Below, in pieces: positions 17,023-25,530 of a stretch of 64,000 nucleotides of DNA. The number at the start of each line of letters is the position of its first letter. The first letter of the stretch is position 1. Origin of the DNA: Megasphaera paucivorans (GTDB lineage: Bacteria > Bacillota > Negativicutes > Veillonellales > Megasphaeraceae). Made by a program: the position numbers and the translations under genes. The DNA lies in NCBI RefSeq assembly GCF_900103535.1, contig NZ_FNHQ01000002.1:62001-126000 (forward strand), read 5' to 3'. Under the pieces are notes generated by a model. The model had not been told where the DNA came from, made no database searches, and worked only from the letters and a program-made list of their open reading frames with translations.

Positions 17023-17706
17023 ATGAAAGCAGTTGTACTGTTAAGCGGAGGAATTGATTCGACGACGTGTTTAGCGCTGGCGGTAGAAAAGTATACGAAG
17101 AATGAAGTGTTGGCCTTGACTATGCATTATAATCAAAAACATGTTAAGGAAATAGAAGCATCCCATAAAGTGGCATATTATTACGATGTACAACTTCAGG
17201 AGAGCGATTTGTCACAAGCGTTTTCTTTAAGTGATTGTCCGTTGTTGCAGCAAAGTCATAAGAAAATTAAACATGAATCGTATGCAGAACAGCTTGAAGA
17301 ATTGGGTGGGACTGGTACGGTAGATACATATGTTCCTTTTCGCAACGGATTATTTTTATCTTATGCGGCAGCGGCAGCTATTAGTGTTGGTGCGAATGTT
17401 ATTTATTATGGCGCACATGCGGATGATGCGGCAGGACGAGCGTATCCGGATTGTACTCCTGCGTTTGAAACAGCGATGAATACTGCTATTTATGAAGGAT
17501 CGGGGCATACTTGTTGTTTAGAGGCACCGCTGCTTAATTTTACAAAAACAGAAGTTGTCCGGATGGGGCTGCGTCTTCATGCACCCTACGAATTGACATG
17601 GAGCTGTTATGAAGGAGGTACTCGTCCTTGCGGTGTATGTGGTACTTGTATTGACCGAGCAAAGGCTTTTGCTGAGAATGGGATACCGGATCCGGCATTA
17701 AAGTAA
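17023..17706 (+). CDS. queC: 7-cyano-7-deazaguanine synthase
   Basis: QueC converts 7-carboxy-7-deazaguanine to preQ0 with ATP and ammonia, on the way to queuosine in tRNA. The PP-loop LLSGGIDSTTCLALA is at residues about 6-20. Other family blocks are TYVPFRNGLFLSYA and YYGAHADDAAGRAYPDC. Four zinc-binding Cys lie in SCYEGGTRPCGVCGTC. Length (227 aa) is normal, and TAGGAGGG precedes the ATG. It stands alone; queD, queE and queF are not in the window and no preQ1 riboswitch was recognised in front of it. Confidence 0.95.
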   Translation: MKAVVLLSGGIDSTTCLALAVEKYTKNEVLALTMHYNQKHVKEIEASHKVAYYYDVQLQESDLSQAFSLSDCPLLQQSHKKIKHESYAEQLEELGGTGTVDTYVPFRNGLFLSYAAAAAISVGANVIYYGAHADDAAGRAYPDCTPAFETAMNTAIYEGSGHTCCLEAPLLNFTKTEVVRMGLRLHAPYELTWSCYEGGTRPCGVCGTCIDRAKAFAENGIPDPALK

Positions 17707-17854
17707 AATGTGAAATAGAGTGTGTTAATTGACATCGGTTCGTATTCAACACTGATGAATGTAAATGGGGCTTTTATGAATGTTTTTGTAATTATTTAGT
17801 ATGCGCCTCAGGTGTCAGTGGAATAACGGGATTCATTTGTTAGGAGGAATCAAC

Positions 17855-19189
17855 GTGAATGTTTTGAAGGAATATCAACAAAAACTTCAGACACCAGAAG
17901 ACGCAGTGAAAATCGTAAAAAATGGCGATTGGGTTGATTATAGCCAAACTTGTTCTTTTCCGACGGCCCTAGATGCAGCGCTCGCTGCCCGTCATACTGA
18001 ATTAAGAGACGTGAAAATTCGTAATGCCATCAGTATGCGGCCGGTACAGACCGTTGAACAGGATCCTCAGGGGGCAGCGTTTACTTACAATGCATGGCAT
18101 TGTTCGGGAATTGATAGAAAATATATTGACGAAGGACGGGCATACCATATTCCGATGCTTTTCCGGGATTGCGGATCATATTATCAAAAAGGATTTGCTC
18201 CGGTCAATGTGGCAATGATATCTGTAACTCCTATGGATAGGCAGGGAAATTTTAATTTTGGATTAACGAATTGCTGCCAGCAAGCTATTTTGGAAGCGGC
18301 AGATCGGATTATTCTTGAAGTGAATTCCCAGATGCCGTATATCTGTGGCATGGAGGCAGATCATATCCATATTTCTGATGTGGACGCAGTAGTGGAAGGC
18401 CATGCAGAAATTCCTACGGTCAGCAGTCCCAGTGCAACGGTTATAGATAAACAAATTGCCAATCTGATTTTTCCATATTTACATGACGGAATCACGCTGC
18501 AATTGGGAATTGGCGGGATGCCCAATGCTTTGGGAACGCTCATTGCCGCATCAGATTTAAAAGATATAGGAATGCATACGGAATTGATGAGCGATGGATA
18601 TCTTACTTTATATAAGTCTGGAAAAATTACTAATAGGAAAAAAGAACTGCAGAGAAGAAAGGGGGTATTTTCTATTTGCAATGGCTCGCGGGAATTGTAT
18701 GACTTTCTGGATCATAATCAAGATATTATTTCTGCACCTATGAGTTATGTCAATAACCCCTATACTATTTCACAGTTTTCTGATTTTGTGTCGATTAATA
18801 GCTGTATAGCAATGGACTTATACGGCCAGGTTTGTTCGGAATCAGCAGGTACACGGCAAATTAGTGGCACTGGCGGACAGCTGGATTTTGTTACAGGAGC
18901 ATATCGAGCAGAACACGGAATGGCTTTTTTAGCGATGGCATCTACTTTTACAGATAAAAAAGGAATTAAACATTCTCGTATTTTGCCTAAATTTACGCAA
19001 GGTGATATCATTACAACGCCCAGAACGCAGGCACCCTATATGGTTACTGAATATGGCGCGGCCAACCTTTCAGGATTAACAACATGGCAGCGCGCAGAAG
19101 CGATTATTAATATAGCGCATCCTGATTTTCGTGAAGACTTGATCAAAGCAGCGGAACAGCAAAAAATTTGGCGTCGATCTAATACATAG
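17855..19189 (+). CDS. Acyl-CoA:acetate CoA-transferase (butyryl-CoA / 4-hydroxybutyrate CoA-transferase family)
   Basis: A 444-aa CoA-transferase of the acetyl-CoA hydrolase/transferase family that moves CoA between acyl-CoA and acetate. The opening LKEYQQKLQTPEDAVKIV…GDWVDY, the IGGMPNALG loop, the catalytic Glu in GMHTELMSDGYL, and the ISGTGGQLDFVTGA block agree with butyryl-CoA:acetate CoA-transferases of gut butyrate producers. In such an anaerobe it would be the last step of butyrate formation. The open frame extends upstream, but AGGAGG is 8 bases before a GTG at 17855, so GTG is the probable start. The exact acyl group cannot be read from sequence. Confidence 0.85.
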   Translation: MNVLKEYQQKLQTPEDAVKIVKNGDWVDYSQTCSFPTALDAALAARHTELRDVKIRNAISMRPVQTVEQDPQGAAFTYNAWHCSGIDRKYIDEGRAYHIPMLFRDCGSYYQKGFAPVNVAMISVTPMDRQGNFNFGLTNCCQQAILEAADRIILEVNSQMPYICGMEADHIHISDVDAVVEGHAEIPTVSSPSATVIDKQIANLIFPYLHDGITLQLGIGGMPNALGTLIAASDLKDIGMHTELMSDGYLTLYKSGKITNRKKELQRRKGVFSICNGSRELYDFLDHNQDIISAPMSYVNNPYTISQFSDFVSINSCIAMDLYGQVCSESAGTRQISGTGGQLDFVTGAYRAEHGMAFLAMASTFTDKKGIKHSRILPKFTQGDIITTPRTQAPYMVTEYGAANLSGLTTWQRAEAIINIAHPDFREDLIKAAEQQKIWRRSNT

Positions 19190-19218
19190 TATTAATTCTA
19201 TATAGAATATAAAATTTT

Positions 19219-19260
19219 TTAACCTTTGCTTGGAATCTGAGCAAAGGTTAATTTTAAATT
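19219..19260 (+). terminator. Terminator after the CoA-transferase
   Basis: A 12-bp stem TTAACCTTTGCT / AGCAAAGGTTAA with a 9-base loop and a T-rich, interrupted tail. Confidence 0.65.
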
Positions 19261-19318
19261 TTATTATAATGTGTGTTAAAATATAGAAAAATACAAAAAT
19301 ATCGTGGGAGGCACTATA

Positions 19319-19561
19319 ATGGATGAAAAACAAGTATGTGAATTTTGCGGTAAAAAAATTCCTAAAAATCAAAAACCGTTATATCAAAAAAATAAAAAAA
19401 CGGGAGAACAAAAGATTATGTGTCAACATTGTTTTGCCAGTGTTAATAATATGGAATATAGTGAATTTCAAAAACGTAAAAAACGCTTTACTATGGGAAT
19501 ATATGGATTAATAATTTGTCTTGTCGCCATGTTGATTTTGTTATATCACGTAATGGTCTGA
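19319..19561 (+). CDS. Small membrane-anchored zinc-ribbon protein
   Basis: An 80-aa protein with a CxxC pair (CEFCGKKI, residues about 6-9) and a second CxxC (MCQHC, about 39-42), forming a zinc ribbon. A highly basic linker (KRKKRF) and one C-terminal membrane helix (IYGLIICLVAMLILLYHVMV) follow. The zinc domain should face the cytoplasm. GGGAGG lies 7 bases before the ATG at 19319; the longer GTG frame contains that box. Function unknown; tail-anchored zinc ribbons often act as protein adaptors. Confidence 0.7.
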   Translation: MDEKQVCEFCGKKIPKNQKPLYQKNKKTGEQKIMCQHCFASVNNMEYSEFQKRKKRFTMGIYGLIICLVAMLILLYHVMV

Positions 19562-19699
19562 TGAAACTATCAGCGGCAATCAAAGAAGATAAAGTTGCTA
19601 TTTGTTCTGAATTTTCCTATATTACTTAATAGACATAGTTGTTATGTTATTATATACTGAAAACATAATATATTAGAATGACATAAGGATGGAATTTGA

Positions 19700-20446
19700 A
19701 TGGAATATGTATCTGCTTTACTGCAGCCGGAAAATCTACAGCCGTTATTTGTCGTTTTTTTTGCAGCTTTTGTGCAGGCTATTACCGGCTTTGGATTGGT
19801 TATACTGGCGGCGCCGATGCTGATGCTTTTTTTTGCAGCCAAAGAAACTATACTTATTACGCTTCTTGTTGCTATATGTTCTAATACACTGCAAACGGGA
19901 TTAGTATACAAAGATGCGGATGTTAGACTTGTACGACATCTGGTCATGGGGGCTGTGGCAGGATTACCGGTAGGGTTGTTTTTTTATCATGGGGTTTCCA
20001 ACGCTATGCTGAAAATCTTGATCAGTTTAGCTATCTTGGCATTTCTGGTTATTTCTCATTTTTTACGATTGCATTTTCAGAAAACGAAAAAAAAATCACT
20101 TATGACAGGTGTATTATCCGGATTTTTTTATACAACGACAGGGATGGGGGGAATACCTCTCATATTGTATACGACACATATGAATATGACTCCTAAAATG
20201 ATGAGGGGAACATCTATATTATATTTTTTCTTTGGGAATATATTTTCATTTTTAGCTTTTTATTTGAGTGGAACTGATTTTTTTTATGCGGGACAACATG
20301 TATTGTATCTTTTGCCGGGGTTATTTATGGGACTGGGATTGGGGCATATTATTTTTCCGCATGTTCCCGTTGTTATTTTTCGCAGACTGGTATTTGTTTT
20401 ATTGTATATTGCCTGTTTTTACTCTATTTATGCAGCATTATCATGA
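19700..20446 (+). CDS. TSUP (TauE/SafE) family membrane transporter
   Basis: A 248-aa integral membrane protein with about eight hydrophobic segments in two repeats. It shows the family motif QAITGFGLVILAAPML in the first repeat and the Gly-rich TTTGMGGIPLILY in the second. TSUP proteins export sulfite, sulfoacetate or other sulfonates and some organic anions. AAGGATGG serves as ribosome site. The hydrogenase gene follows 65 bases later in the same direction. Substrate is unknown; a second TSUP gene lies at 26812. Confidence 0.85.
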   Translation: MEYVSALLQPENLQPLFVVFFAAFVQAITGFGLVILAAPMLMLFFAAKETILITLLVAICSNTLQTGLVYKDADVRLVRHLVMGAVAGLPVGLFFYHGVSNAMLKILISLAILAFLVISHFLRLHFQKTKKKSLMTGVLSGFFYTTTGMGGIPLILYTTHMNMTPKMMRGTSILYFFFGNIFSFLAFYLSGTDFFYAGQHVLYLLPGLFMGLGLGHIIFPHVPVVIFRRLVFVLLYIACFYSIYAALS

Positions 20447-20511
20447 TAGGTGGATAATGTTTTGAAGGTCTGGAGTTCGCGGATCGTGTACAATGGAAAG
20501 GAAGGGATTAT

Positions 20512-21750
20512 ATGAGTTCGCTAGATGAGTTATACAAAAAAATGCTGCAAAATGCTGTAACTGGTGAAGACTATACTGTTCCAGAAGATGCTGATGAGGA
20601 TCAGTTAGATTGCCTTCTTCATCCGGAGGCCCATCCTTTAGTATGGAGGACGGAATCTTGTGACTGTGCCAAAAATGGAAAAAGTTCATGCATGTCAGTT
20701 TGTGAGTTTGGAGCTATTACATCTGATCCCGAAAAGGGAATTTCTATTGATGATAAACAATGCGTAGGCTGCCAGGCGTGTATTGATGAATGTAAGCTTC
20801 ATAATCTTACTCCCAGCAAGGATATTATGCCGGTAGTGGAAACGCTGCATACATATCAAGGTCCGGTGTATGCATTGATAGCACCGGCGTTTTCAGGACA
20901 GTTTGGTGATGATATTACTTCAGGGAAACTGCGTACCGCCTTGAAACAGTTGGGATTTGCAGGCATGATTGAAGTGGCCATCTTTGCAGATATATTGACG
21001 TTAAAAGAGGCGTTGGAGTTTGATAAAAATATTAATAGTGAAGCAGACTTTCAGCTTACAAGTTGCTGCTGTCCTATGTGGATTGCTATGATAAAAAAAC
21101 TCTATCATCAATTACTTCCTAATGTTCCCGGAGCCGTATCGCCGATGATTGCCGGCGGACGAACCATAAAGGCGCTTCATCCTCAGGCTAAGACTGTTTT
21201 TATCGGACCTTGTCTGGCAAAAAAGGCTGAACGGCGTGAGCCGGATATTGCTGATGCAATTGATTATGTTCTGACATATCAAGAGTTAAGGGATTTGCTG
21301 GAAGCTTCTGATATTGATCTTGCATCTTTGGCAGAAGATGATCGCCAGCATGCTTCTCGTGCGGGCATTAGTTATGCATATGCCGGTGGTGTTAGTGAGG
21401 CAGTGCAAAAAACGGTGGAAAAATTGAATCCCAATCGGCCTATTTCGATTCATACGCGAAAAGCAGATGGGGTTCCTGGATGTAAAGCGTTAATAAATGA
21501 TATATTGGAAGGGCACCGCGAAGGGAATTTTTTTGAAGGGATGGGGTGCGTTGGTGGTTGTGTTGGCGGACCCCGGGCAATTATCGATAAAGAAAAAGGG
21601 AAAAGTCATGTACAATCATATGGTGCAGCTGCCAAGTATGATACGCCTATGGAAAATCCTTATGTTATTGAATTATTAAAACGGTTAGGGTTTGATACAA
21701 TTGAAGATTTTTTAGAAAAAAGTGATATGTATAATCGGGAATTTAAATGA
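20512..21750 (+). CDS. [FeFe]-hydrogenase, monomeric, ferredoxin-like N-terminus
   Basis: A 412-aa iron-only hydrogenase catalysing 2H+ + 2e- to H2, probably with ferredoxin. The N-terminal half has Cys clusters for iron-sulfur centres (SCDCAKNGKSSCMSVC, then CVGCQACIDEC). H-cluster motifs follow: L1 TSCCCPMW, L2 FIGPCLAKKAE and L3 EGMGCVGGCVGGP. These differ from the classical group A wording (TSCSPGW, MPCTAKKFE, MACPGGC) and look like the group B or related lineages. The N-terminus is shorter than in clostridial CpI and there is no NuoG-like domain. GGAAGGG precedes the ATG. Sensory forms are possible, but no PAS or other signalling domain is present. Confidence 0.85.
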   Translation: MSSLDELYKKMLQNAVTGEDYTVPEDADEDQLDCLLHPEAHPLVWRTESCDCAKNGKSSCMSVCEFGAITSDPEKGISIDDKQCVGCQACIDECKLHNLTPSKDIMPVVETLHTYQGPVYALIAPAFSGQFGDDITSGKLRTALKQLGFAGMIEVAIFADILTLKEALEFDKNINSEADFQLTSCCCPMWIAMIKKLYHQLLPNVPGAVSPMIAGGRTIKALHPQAKTVFIGPCLAKKAERREPDIADAIDYVLTYQELRDLLEASDIDLASLAEDDRQHASRAGISYAYAGGVSEAVQKTVEKLNPNRPISIHTRKADGVPGCKALINDILEGHREGNFFEGMGCVGGCVGGPRAIIDKEKGKSHVQSYGAAAKYDTPMENPYVIELLKRLGFDTIEDFLEKSDMYNREFK

Positions 21751-21825
21751 TATAGAAAAATCGATCGGAAGCGGCACATAATTACTGGTATAGTATCATG
21801 TTGCTGCCGGCTGCAGAAAAATAAT

Positions 21826-21874
21826 AAAAAGCTGTTCAAAAGGTAAAGAGATACGTTCTTTTGAACAGCTTTTT
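21826..21874. terminator. Bidirectional terminator, hydrogenase / HxlR
   Basis: A perfect 17-bp stem whose outer pairs are A5/T5 (21826-21842 with 21858-21874), giving a T run on both strands for the convergent genes. Confidence 0.85.
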
Positions 21875-21875
21875 A

Positions 21876-22214
21876 TTATTTGGGTAATTTATTTTTTGTG
21901 CCCCATTCACAAAGTGTTTCTAAAATAGGAATCAATGTTTTACCTCGTTCAGTAAGTGAATATTCAACTTTTGGCGGGATTTGAGGATATTCTTTGCGGT
22001 TTACTAGTTTGTCAGCTTCTAAATCTTTGAGCGTAGAACTGAGAGTTTTATAAGAAATGACGCCAATATACTTTTTCATTTCATTGAAGCGGACAACGCC
22101 AAATTCCGCTAATGTATATAAAATAGACATTTTATACTTGCCGCTGATTAATGATAAAGTATAACTAAATCCTGTATTGCCCCAATTTTCTTGGGATATG
22201 CAATTTTTATTCAT
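21876..22214 (-). CDS. HxlR family transcriptional regulator
   Basis: A 112-aa winged-helix regulator of the HxlR type, with the family core LISGKYKMSILYTLAEFGVVRFNEMKKYI, SYKTLSSTLKDLEADKLVNRKEYPQIPPKVEYSLTERG. AGGAGGAAAG precedes the ATG. It is divergent from a DUF2156 protein with 121 bases between the start codons. A 6-bp inverted repeat AAGTAT-C-ATACTT lies in that gap close to its own start. HxlR proteins commonly sense electrophiles or redox stress; the signal here is unknown. Confidence 0.9.
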   Translation of the reverse strand: MNKNCISQENWGNTGFSYTLSLISGKYKMSILYTLAEFGVVRFNEMKKYIGVISYKTLSSTLKDLEADKLVNRKEYPQIPPKVEYSLTERGKTLIPILETLCEWGTKNKLPK

Positions 22215-22233
22215 TTTACACTTTCCTCCTGGT

Positions 22234-22246
22234 AAGTATCATACTT
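22234..22246. promoter_or_regulatory. Palindrome, candidate HxlR operator
   Basis: AAGTATCATACTT, a perfect 6-bp inverted repeat with a single central base, between the divergent HxlR and DUF2156 genes. A related half-site GTACTT abuts the -35 box of the rightward promoter. Confidence 0.45.
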
Positions 22247-22258
22247 AAATGTGCGTAC

Positions 22259-22286
22259 TTGAATTATTTATTATTCTAGATACAAT
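22259..22286 (+). promoter_or_regulatory. Promoter of the DUF2156 gene
   Basis: TTGAAT (22259-22264), 16-base spacer, TACAAT (22281-22286), 49 bases before the start codon. Confidence 0.5.
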
Positions 22287-22335
22287 AATAATGTACAAAA
22301 TAAGGAAAGTCAAGAGATTGATAGGAGGAGTTATT

Positions 22336-23310
22336 ATGTTTTCAAATGCTTTGCGTCAGCAGCGTACAGCAGACTACGATACAGCGTTTACGTGTGATCC
22401 GAAATTGCAATTGCATTTTCGTAAGCTTCAATTATTTGATAAAGAATGGATAGATACTTTATTAAAGGCAGAAGACAGTCTGAGTTCTGTTGGTTGTTTT
22501 GGAACGTTGTATTTATGGGGGAATTTTTATGGATTAGAAATTGCTAAAATGGGCAGTCGTCTCATTTCCAGATATACGTCAGAAAAGGAAATTACATTTG
22601 GCTATCCGATGGGAAGCGGCAATTTGCAGGGAGCCATTTTAGCGATGTGGCAATCTGCAAAAAAAACAGAAATTTCTTTTGTCATGCGGGGGGTTACAGA
22701 ACAACAAGTTGAACAATTGAAGCAGATATTTCCCGACCGGTTTTCTATTGCCGAGACAAGAGATACAGCAGATTATATTTATGAAGCACAAGCGCTGGCT
22801 CAATTAGCAGGTAATAAACTTCACGGCAAACGCAATCATTGTAATCAATTTATGAAGCGATATCCGGATTGGAGATTTGAAATATTGACGGCCGACCATG
22901 TTCAGGATTGTTTATCCTTGCTGGAACAGTGGGAAACAACTCGGCAGACAGTAACGACGAGCGAACAGACTGCTGAACCGGAAGCTATTAAGAAATCTTT
23001 TGCAGCTTATGATGAATTAAATCTGGACGGAGGTATTTTATTTGTTGGGAATCAGCCGGTAGCTTTTACCATGGGCGAAAAAGTAGGACGACAGGGATTT
23101 GATGTGCGTTTTGAAAAAGCAGAAACAGCATATGATGGCAGCTACACGATGATTAACCGGGAATTTGTACGATTTTTGTTAGAAAAATACAAGGATTTGG
23201 TATATATCAACAGAGAAGAAGATTTGGGGCTGGAAAATTTGCGTAAAGCAAAACTTTCATATAAGCCGGCATTACTGCTTAAAAAGTATGATGTATATTG
23301 GAAAGAATAA
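22336..23310 (+). CDS. DUF2156 / LPG-synthase C-terminal-like protein
   Basis: A 324-aa cytoplasmic protein with a duplicated GNAT-like fold related to the C-terminal domain of phosphatidylglycerol lysyltransferases. Typical stretches are TLYLWGNFYGLEIAK near residue 55, GKRNHCNQFMKRYPDWRFEILT at about 165-185, GGILFVGNQPVAFTMGEKV, and the final YINREEDLGLENLRKAKLSYKPALLLKKY. AGGAGG lies 8 bases before the ATG at 22336; the longer frame (from 22249) overlaps the promoter. No membrane segments, so it is not a full MprF. Acceptor substrate unknown. Confidence 0.78.
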   Translation: MFSNALRQQRTADYDTAFTCDPKLQLHFRKLQLFDKEWIDTLLKAEDSLSSVGCFGTLYLWGNFYGLEIAKMGSRLISRYTSEKEITFGYPMGSGNLQGAILAMWQSAKKTEISFVMRGVTEQQVEQLKQIFPDRFSIAETRDTADYIYEAQALAQLAGNKLHGKRNHCNQFMKRYPDWRFEILTADHVQDCLSLLEQWETTRQTVTTSEQTAEPEAIKKSFAAYDELNLDGGILFVGNQPVAFTMGEKVGRQGFDVRFEKAETAYDGSYTMINREFVRFLLEKYKDLVYINREEDLGLENLRKAKLSYKPALLLKKYDVYWKE

Positions 23311-23365
23311 ATGAGTATTAAAATAAGAGGGGGTCATGGTGCCTCCTCTTATTTTAATACTCATT
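23310..23365. terminator. Long hairpin between convergent DUF2156 and dead-exonuclease genes
   Basis: A perfect 21-bp stem (23310-23330 with 23345-23365) around a 14-base loop, starting within the stop codon of the left gene; a T-rich run follows on the plus strand. Confidence 0.75.
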
Positions 23366-24445
23366 TTATTTTTTTTCGATCATTTGGAATGGGGCATAAC
23401 CGCTGGCTGTTGTACTGCTCCCGTCGGCAATGGTAACAGGGACAAATCCGTTGTCTAATGGTTTCCCGGTAACCTTAACGGCAGTCCGGGACGAAAAGAT
23501 GATAACTTTTCCTTCTTTTACCATTGTGCGCAGTGTATCCTGCATTTTTTCTTTTGATGTAATATGTATGCTGTTTAAGTCTTTTGCATCAAGAATGATA
23601 TATGTCCCGCTTTCCATATAGTATGTTTGGTTGGTGTCATATACAGGGGGCGCAGCTTGTTCAACGATACTTGATGCAGGCGCATTGATTAATTCATTTT
23701 GCATGAACATATAATATCCCATGCTGATAGCAGAAACGATTAGAAAAACACCAAGACCTATATACGGATTACGGAAAATATACGGATTGCGGGGTGTTTG
23801 AGCTGAATTTTTTTCCAGATAAAAGCCACGATGGGGTTTCTTGGCAGGCATATCTGATACTAAACCCAGTATGATGGCTAAGGGGATGCCGTAATCATTG
23901 ACAGGATATGCTGACTGAATCCAGTCCACTGCACATACACAGGCCATGGCCCGGCTTAGGCAGCTGTCTAAATCTACATTAATATCCATTTTATGTGTAA
24001 TTGATAATAAAGAATCATTTCCCAGATTTGGCAAATAAGTACGTGCTAAAATGGATAAGTCACGAACGAAGAAGTCATTGTCGGCAAAAGTTTTTCCGGA
24101 TTGTTCATAACTGGCTTTTATGGACAGGAATAAAGGTTCTGATTTATATGCCGATAAGGTAGGATGTCTAAGTAAAGGGCGAATATCACGATCCCATACG
24201 ACATCAAAGGTATCACTGTCCTGAACCATTACTGCCGTTACTTTGCGGGAAGCGCTGAAATCGTCTGTGGGAGGCTTAGCATAATAATAAATGCCTCGGA
24301 CATTACCGCCGCTGATCCATGCAACAGCGATACAGCAAATGCTGTTGAGATTTTCGTTAGCTAAGTCAACCGACAAAGCGATGGTTGTATTGGGTTTTAA
24401 ATTATTCAAGGTGTCTAAGGTTTCTCTGACCGCATTATTGACCAT
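23366..24445 (-). CDS. Membrane-anchored protein with a degenerate DnaQ-like exonuclease domain
   Basis: A 359-aa three-part protein. Residues about 20-180 follow the DEDDh exonuclease pattern of DnaQ/RNase T: TIALSVDLANENLNSICCIAV matches the strand that carries the Asp/Glu pair, then VTAVMVQDSDTFDVVW, then LSAYKSEPLF. All metal ligands look replaced: the DxE pair reads S25/D27, the second Asp is L105, and the HxxxxD motif reads D160/S164. One membrane helix follows at about 229-248, then a beta-rich tail (280-359, IILDAKDLNSIHI…VKVTGKPLDNGFVPVTIADG) resembling an SH3-like domain, presumably extracytoplasmic. Function unknown; a pseudo-nuclease that binds nucleic acid or protein is inference. 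Confidence 0.65.
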   Translation of the reverse strand: MVNNAVRETLDTLNNLKPNTTIALSVDLANENLNSICCIAVAWISGGNVRGIYYYAKPPTDDFSASRKVTAVMVQDSDTFDVVWDRDIRPLLRHPTLSAYKSEPLFLSIKASYEQSGKTFADNDFFVRDLSILARTYLPNLGNDSLLSITHKMDINVDLDSCLSRAMACVCAVDWIQSAYPVNDYGIPLAIILGLVSDMPAKKPHRGFYLEKNSAQTPRNPYIFRNPYIGLGVFLIVSAISMGYYMFMQNELINAPASSIVEQAAPPVYDTNQTYYMESGTYIILDAKDLNSIHITSKEKMQDTLRTMVKEGKVIIFSSRTAVKVTGKPLDNGFVPVTIADGSSTTASGYAPFQMIEKK

Positions 24446-24514
24446 AATGGTATATTTCCTTTCGTGAGATTAATATTTAATTATATTTTACAATAAGAAT
24501 GACAGATATGCAAA

Positions 24515-24540
24515 ACCGGATAGGGAAAAGCCTATCCGGT
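24515..24540. terminator. Hairpin between the NYN-LOTUS and dead-exonuclease genes
   Basis: A perfect 10-bp stem ACCGGATAGG / CCTATCCGGT with a 6-base loop. On the minus strand it is followed by TTTT, a weak terminator ending the NYN gene. Confidence 0.6.
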
Positions 24541-24554
24541 ATGTAACTATAGTG

Positions 24555-25427
24555 TTATTTATTTCGGTTATTGCGGCGGTGTATCATGTGAGAGCGCTGT
24601 CGCGGCAAGGGCTTTAATCTAAAATAATTGTGTTTGACAGTTTCGTTTTTAGTGTCAGTAATTGTATTGACTTCAAACATTTTTAACGATTCGATAAAAG
24701 GAACAAATTTTTTATAACCAAAATTACGGACATCAAAATCGGAAAACTGTTTATTCAGCAAATTTCCTAAAGTTCCGGAAAAAATCCACCCATTATCATC
24801 AGAGTTTTCTTCTGTTAATTTAATTAATGCTTGTTTTATGGTTTTGATATCTTTTCCGGAGGTCGTGTCTGGGGAAAACTCGTTTATAATATCGTCAGTA
24901 TGGGAGGGAACGCTTTTATCCATATGGGATATACAAGTTTTAGGGGCAAGTGCGGTGTGTTCTTCTTCCTCCACCGTCGTTTCTTGGGTTTGTGTAAGCA
25001 ATACATCCAGATAAAGAAATTTATTGCATGCAGAAATAAAAGAACGAGGAGTTTTGCTTTCTCCCATGCCGATTACGTATTTTTGCGATTCCCTTAACCG
25101 AGATGCCAGACGGGTAAAATCACTGTCTGAGGAGACGATGCAAAATCCATCCAAGTTGTTTTGATACAATAAATCCATGGCATCAATAATTAATGCCGAA
25201 TCGGAAGAGTTTTTCTTTGTCGTATTACTGTATTGCTGGATAGGTTGAATGGCATTATCCAAAATTGTATTTTTCCATGAAGCCATCTGTGATGTGGTCC
25301 AATTGCCGTAGATTCGTTTGTAAATTACGTCGCCAATACCGTTAGCTTCTGATAAAATTATATCAATGTAAGCTCCAGATATGTTTTCTGCATCAATTAG
25401 TACGGCTAGTTTCATTTCATTATCCAT
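24555..25427 (-). CDS. NYN-domain (PIN-like) ribonuclease with C-terminal LOTUS/OST-HTH domain
   Basis: A 290-aa protein. Residues 6-150 form a NYN/LabA-like PIN domain: KLAVLIDAENISG (Asp12), SSDSALIIDAMDLLY (Asp76, Asp82) and GFCIVSSDSDFTRLASRLRE (Asp101, Asp103) provide the acidic metal site. Residues about 210-275 (IKQALIKLTEEN…WIFSGTLGNLLNKQFSDFDVRNFGYKKFVPFIESL) match the LOTUS/OST-HTH domain, which binds RNA. The C-terminus is basic. The frame is open much further upstream, but GGGAGGA precedes the ATG at 25427. The combination is known in bacteria and suggests RNA cleavage or RNA handling; the target is unknown. Confidence 0.85.
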   Translation of the reverse strand: MDNEMKLAVLIDAENISGAYIDIILSEANGIGDVIYKRIYGNWTTSQMASWKNTILDNAIQPIQQYSNTTKKNSSDSALIIDAMDLLYQNNLDGFCIVSSDSDFTRLASRLRESQKYVIGMGESKTPRSFISACNKFLYLDVLLTQTQETTVEEEEHTALAPKTCISHMDKSVPSHTDDIINEFSPDTTSGKDIKTIKQALIKLTEENSDDNGWIFSGTLGNLLNKQFSDFDVRNFGYKKFVPFIESLKMFEVNTITDTKNETVKHNYFRLKPLPRQRSHMIHRRNNRNK

Positions 25428-25530
25428 ATTAAAAATCCTCCCGAATATCTTTATTTTATCATTACCTATAGGATAAAGCAAAAAATGCTGATTATACGTA
25501 ATCAAATATATAAAAATACAAAGAAAACAG

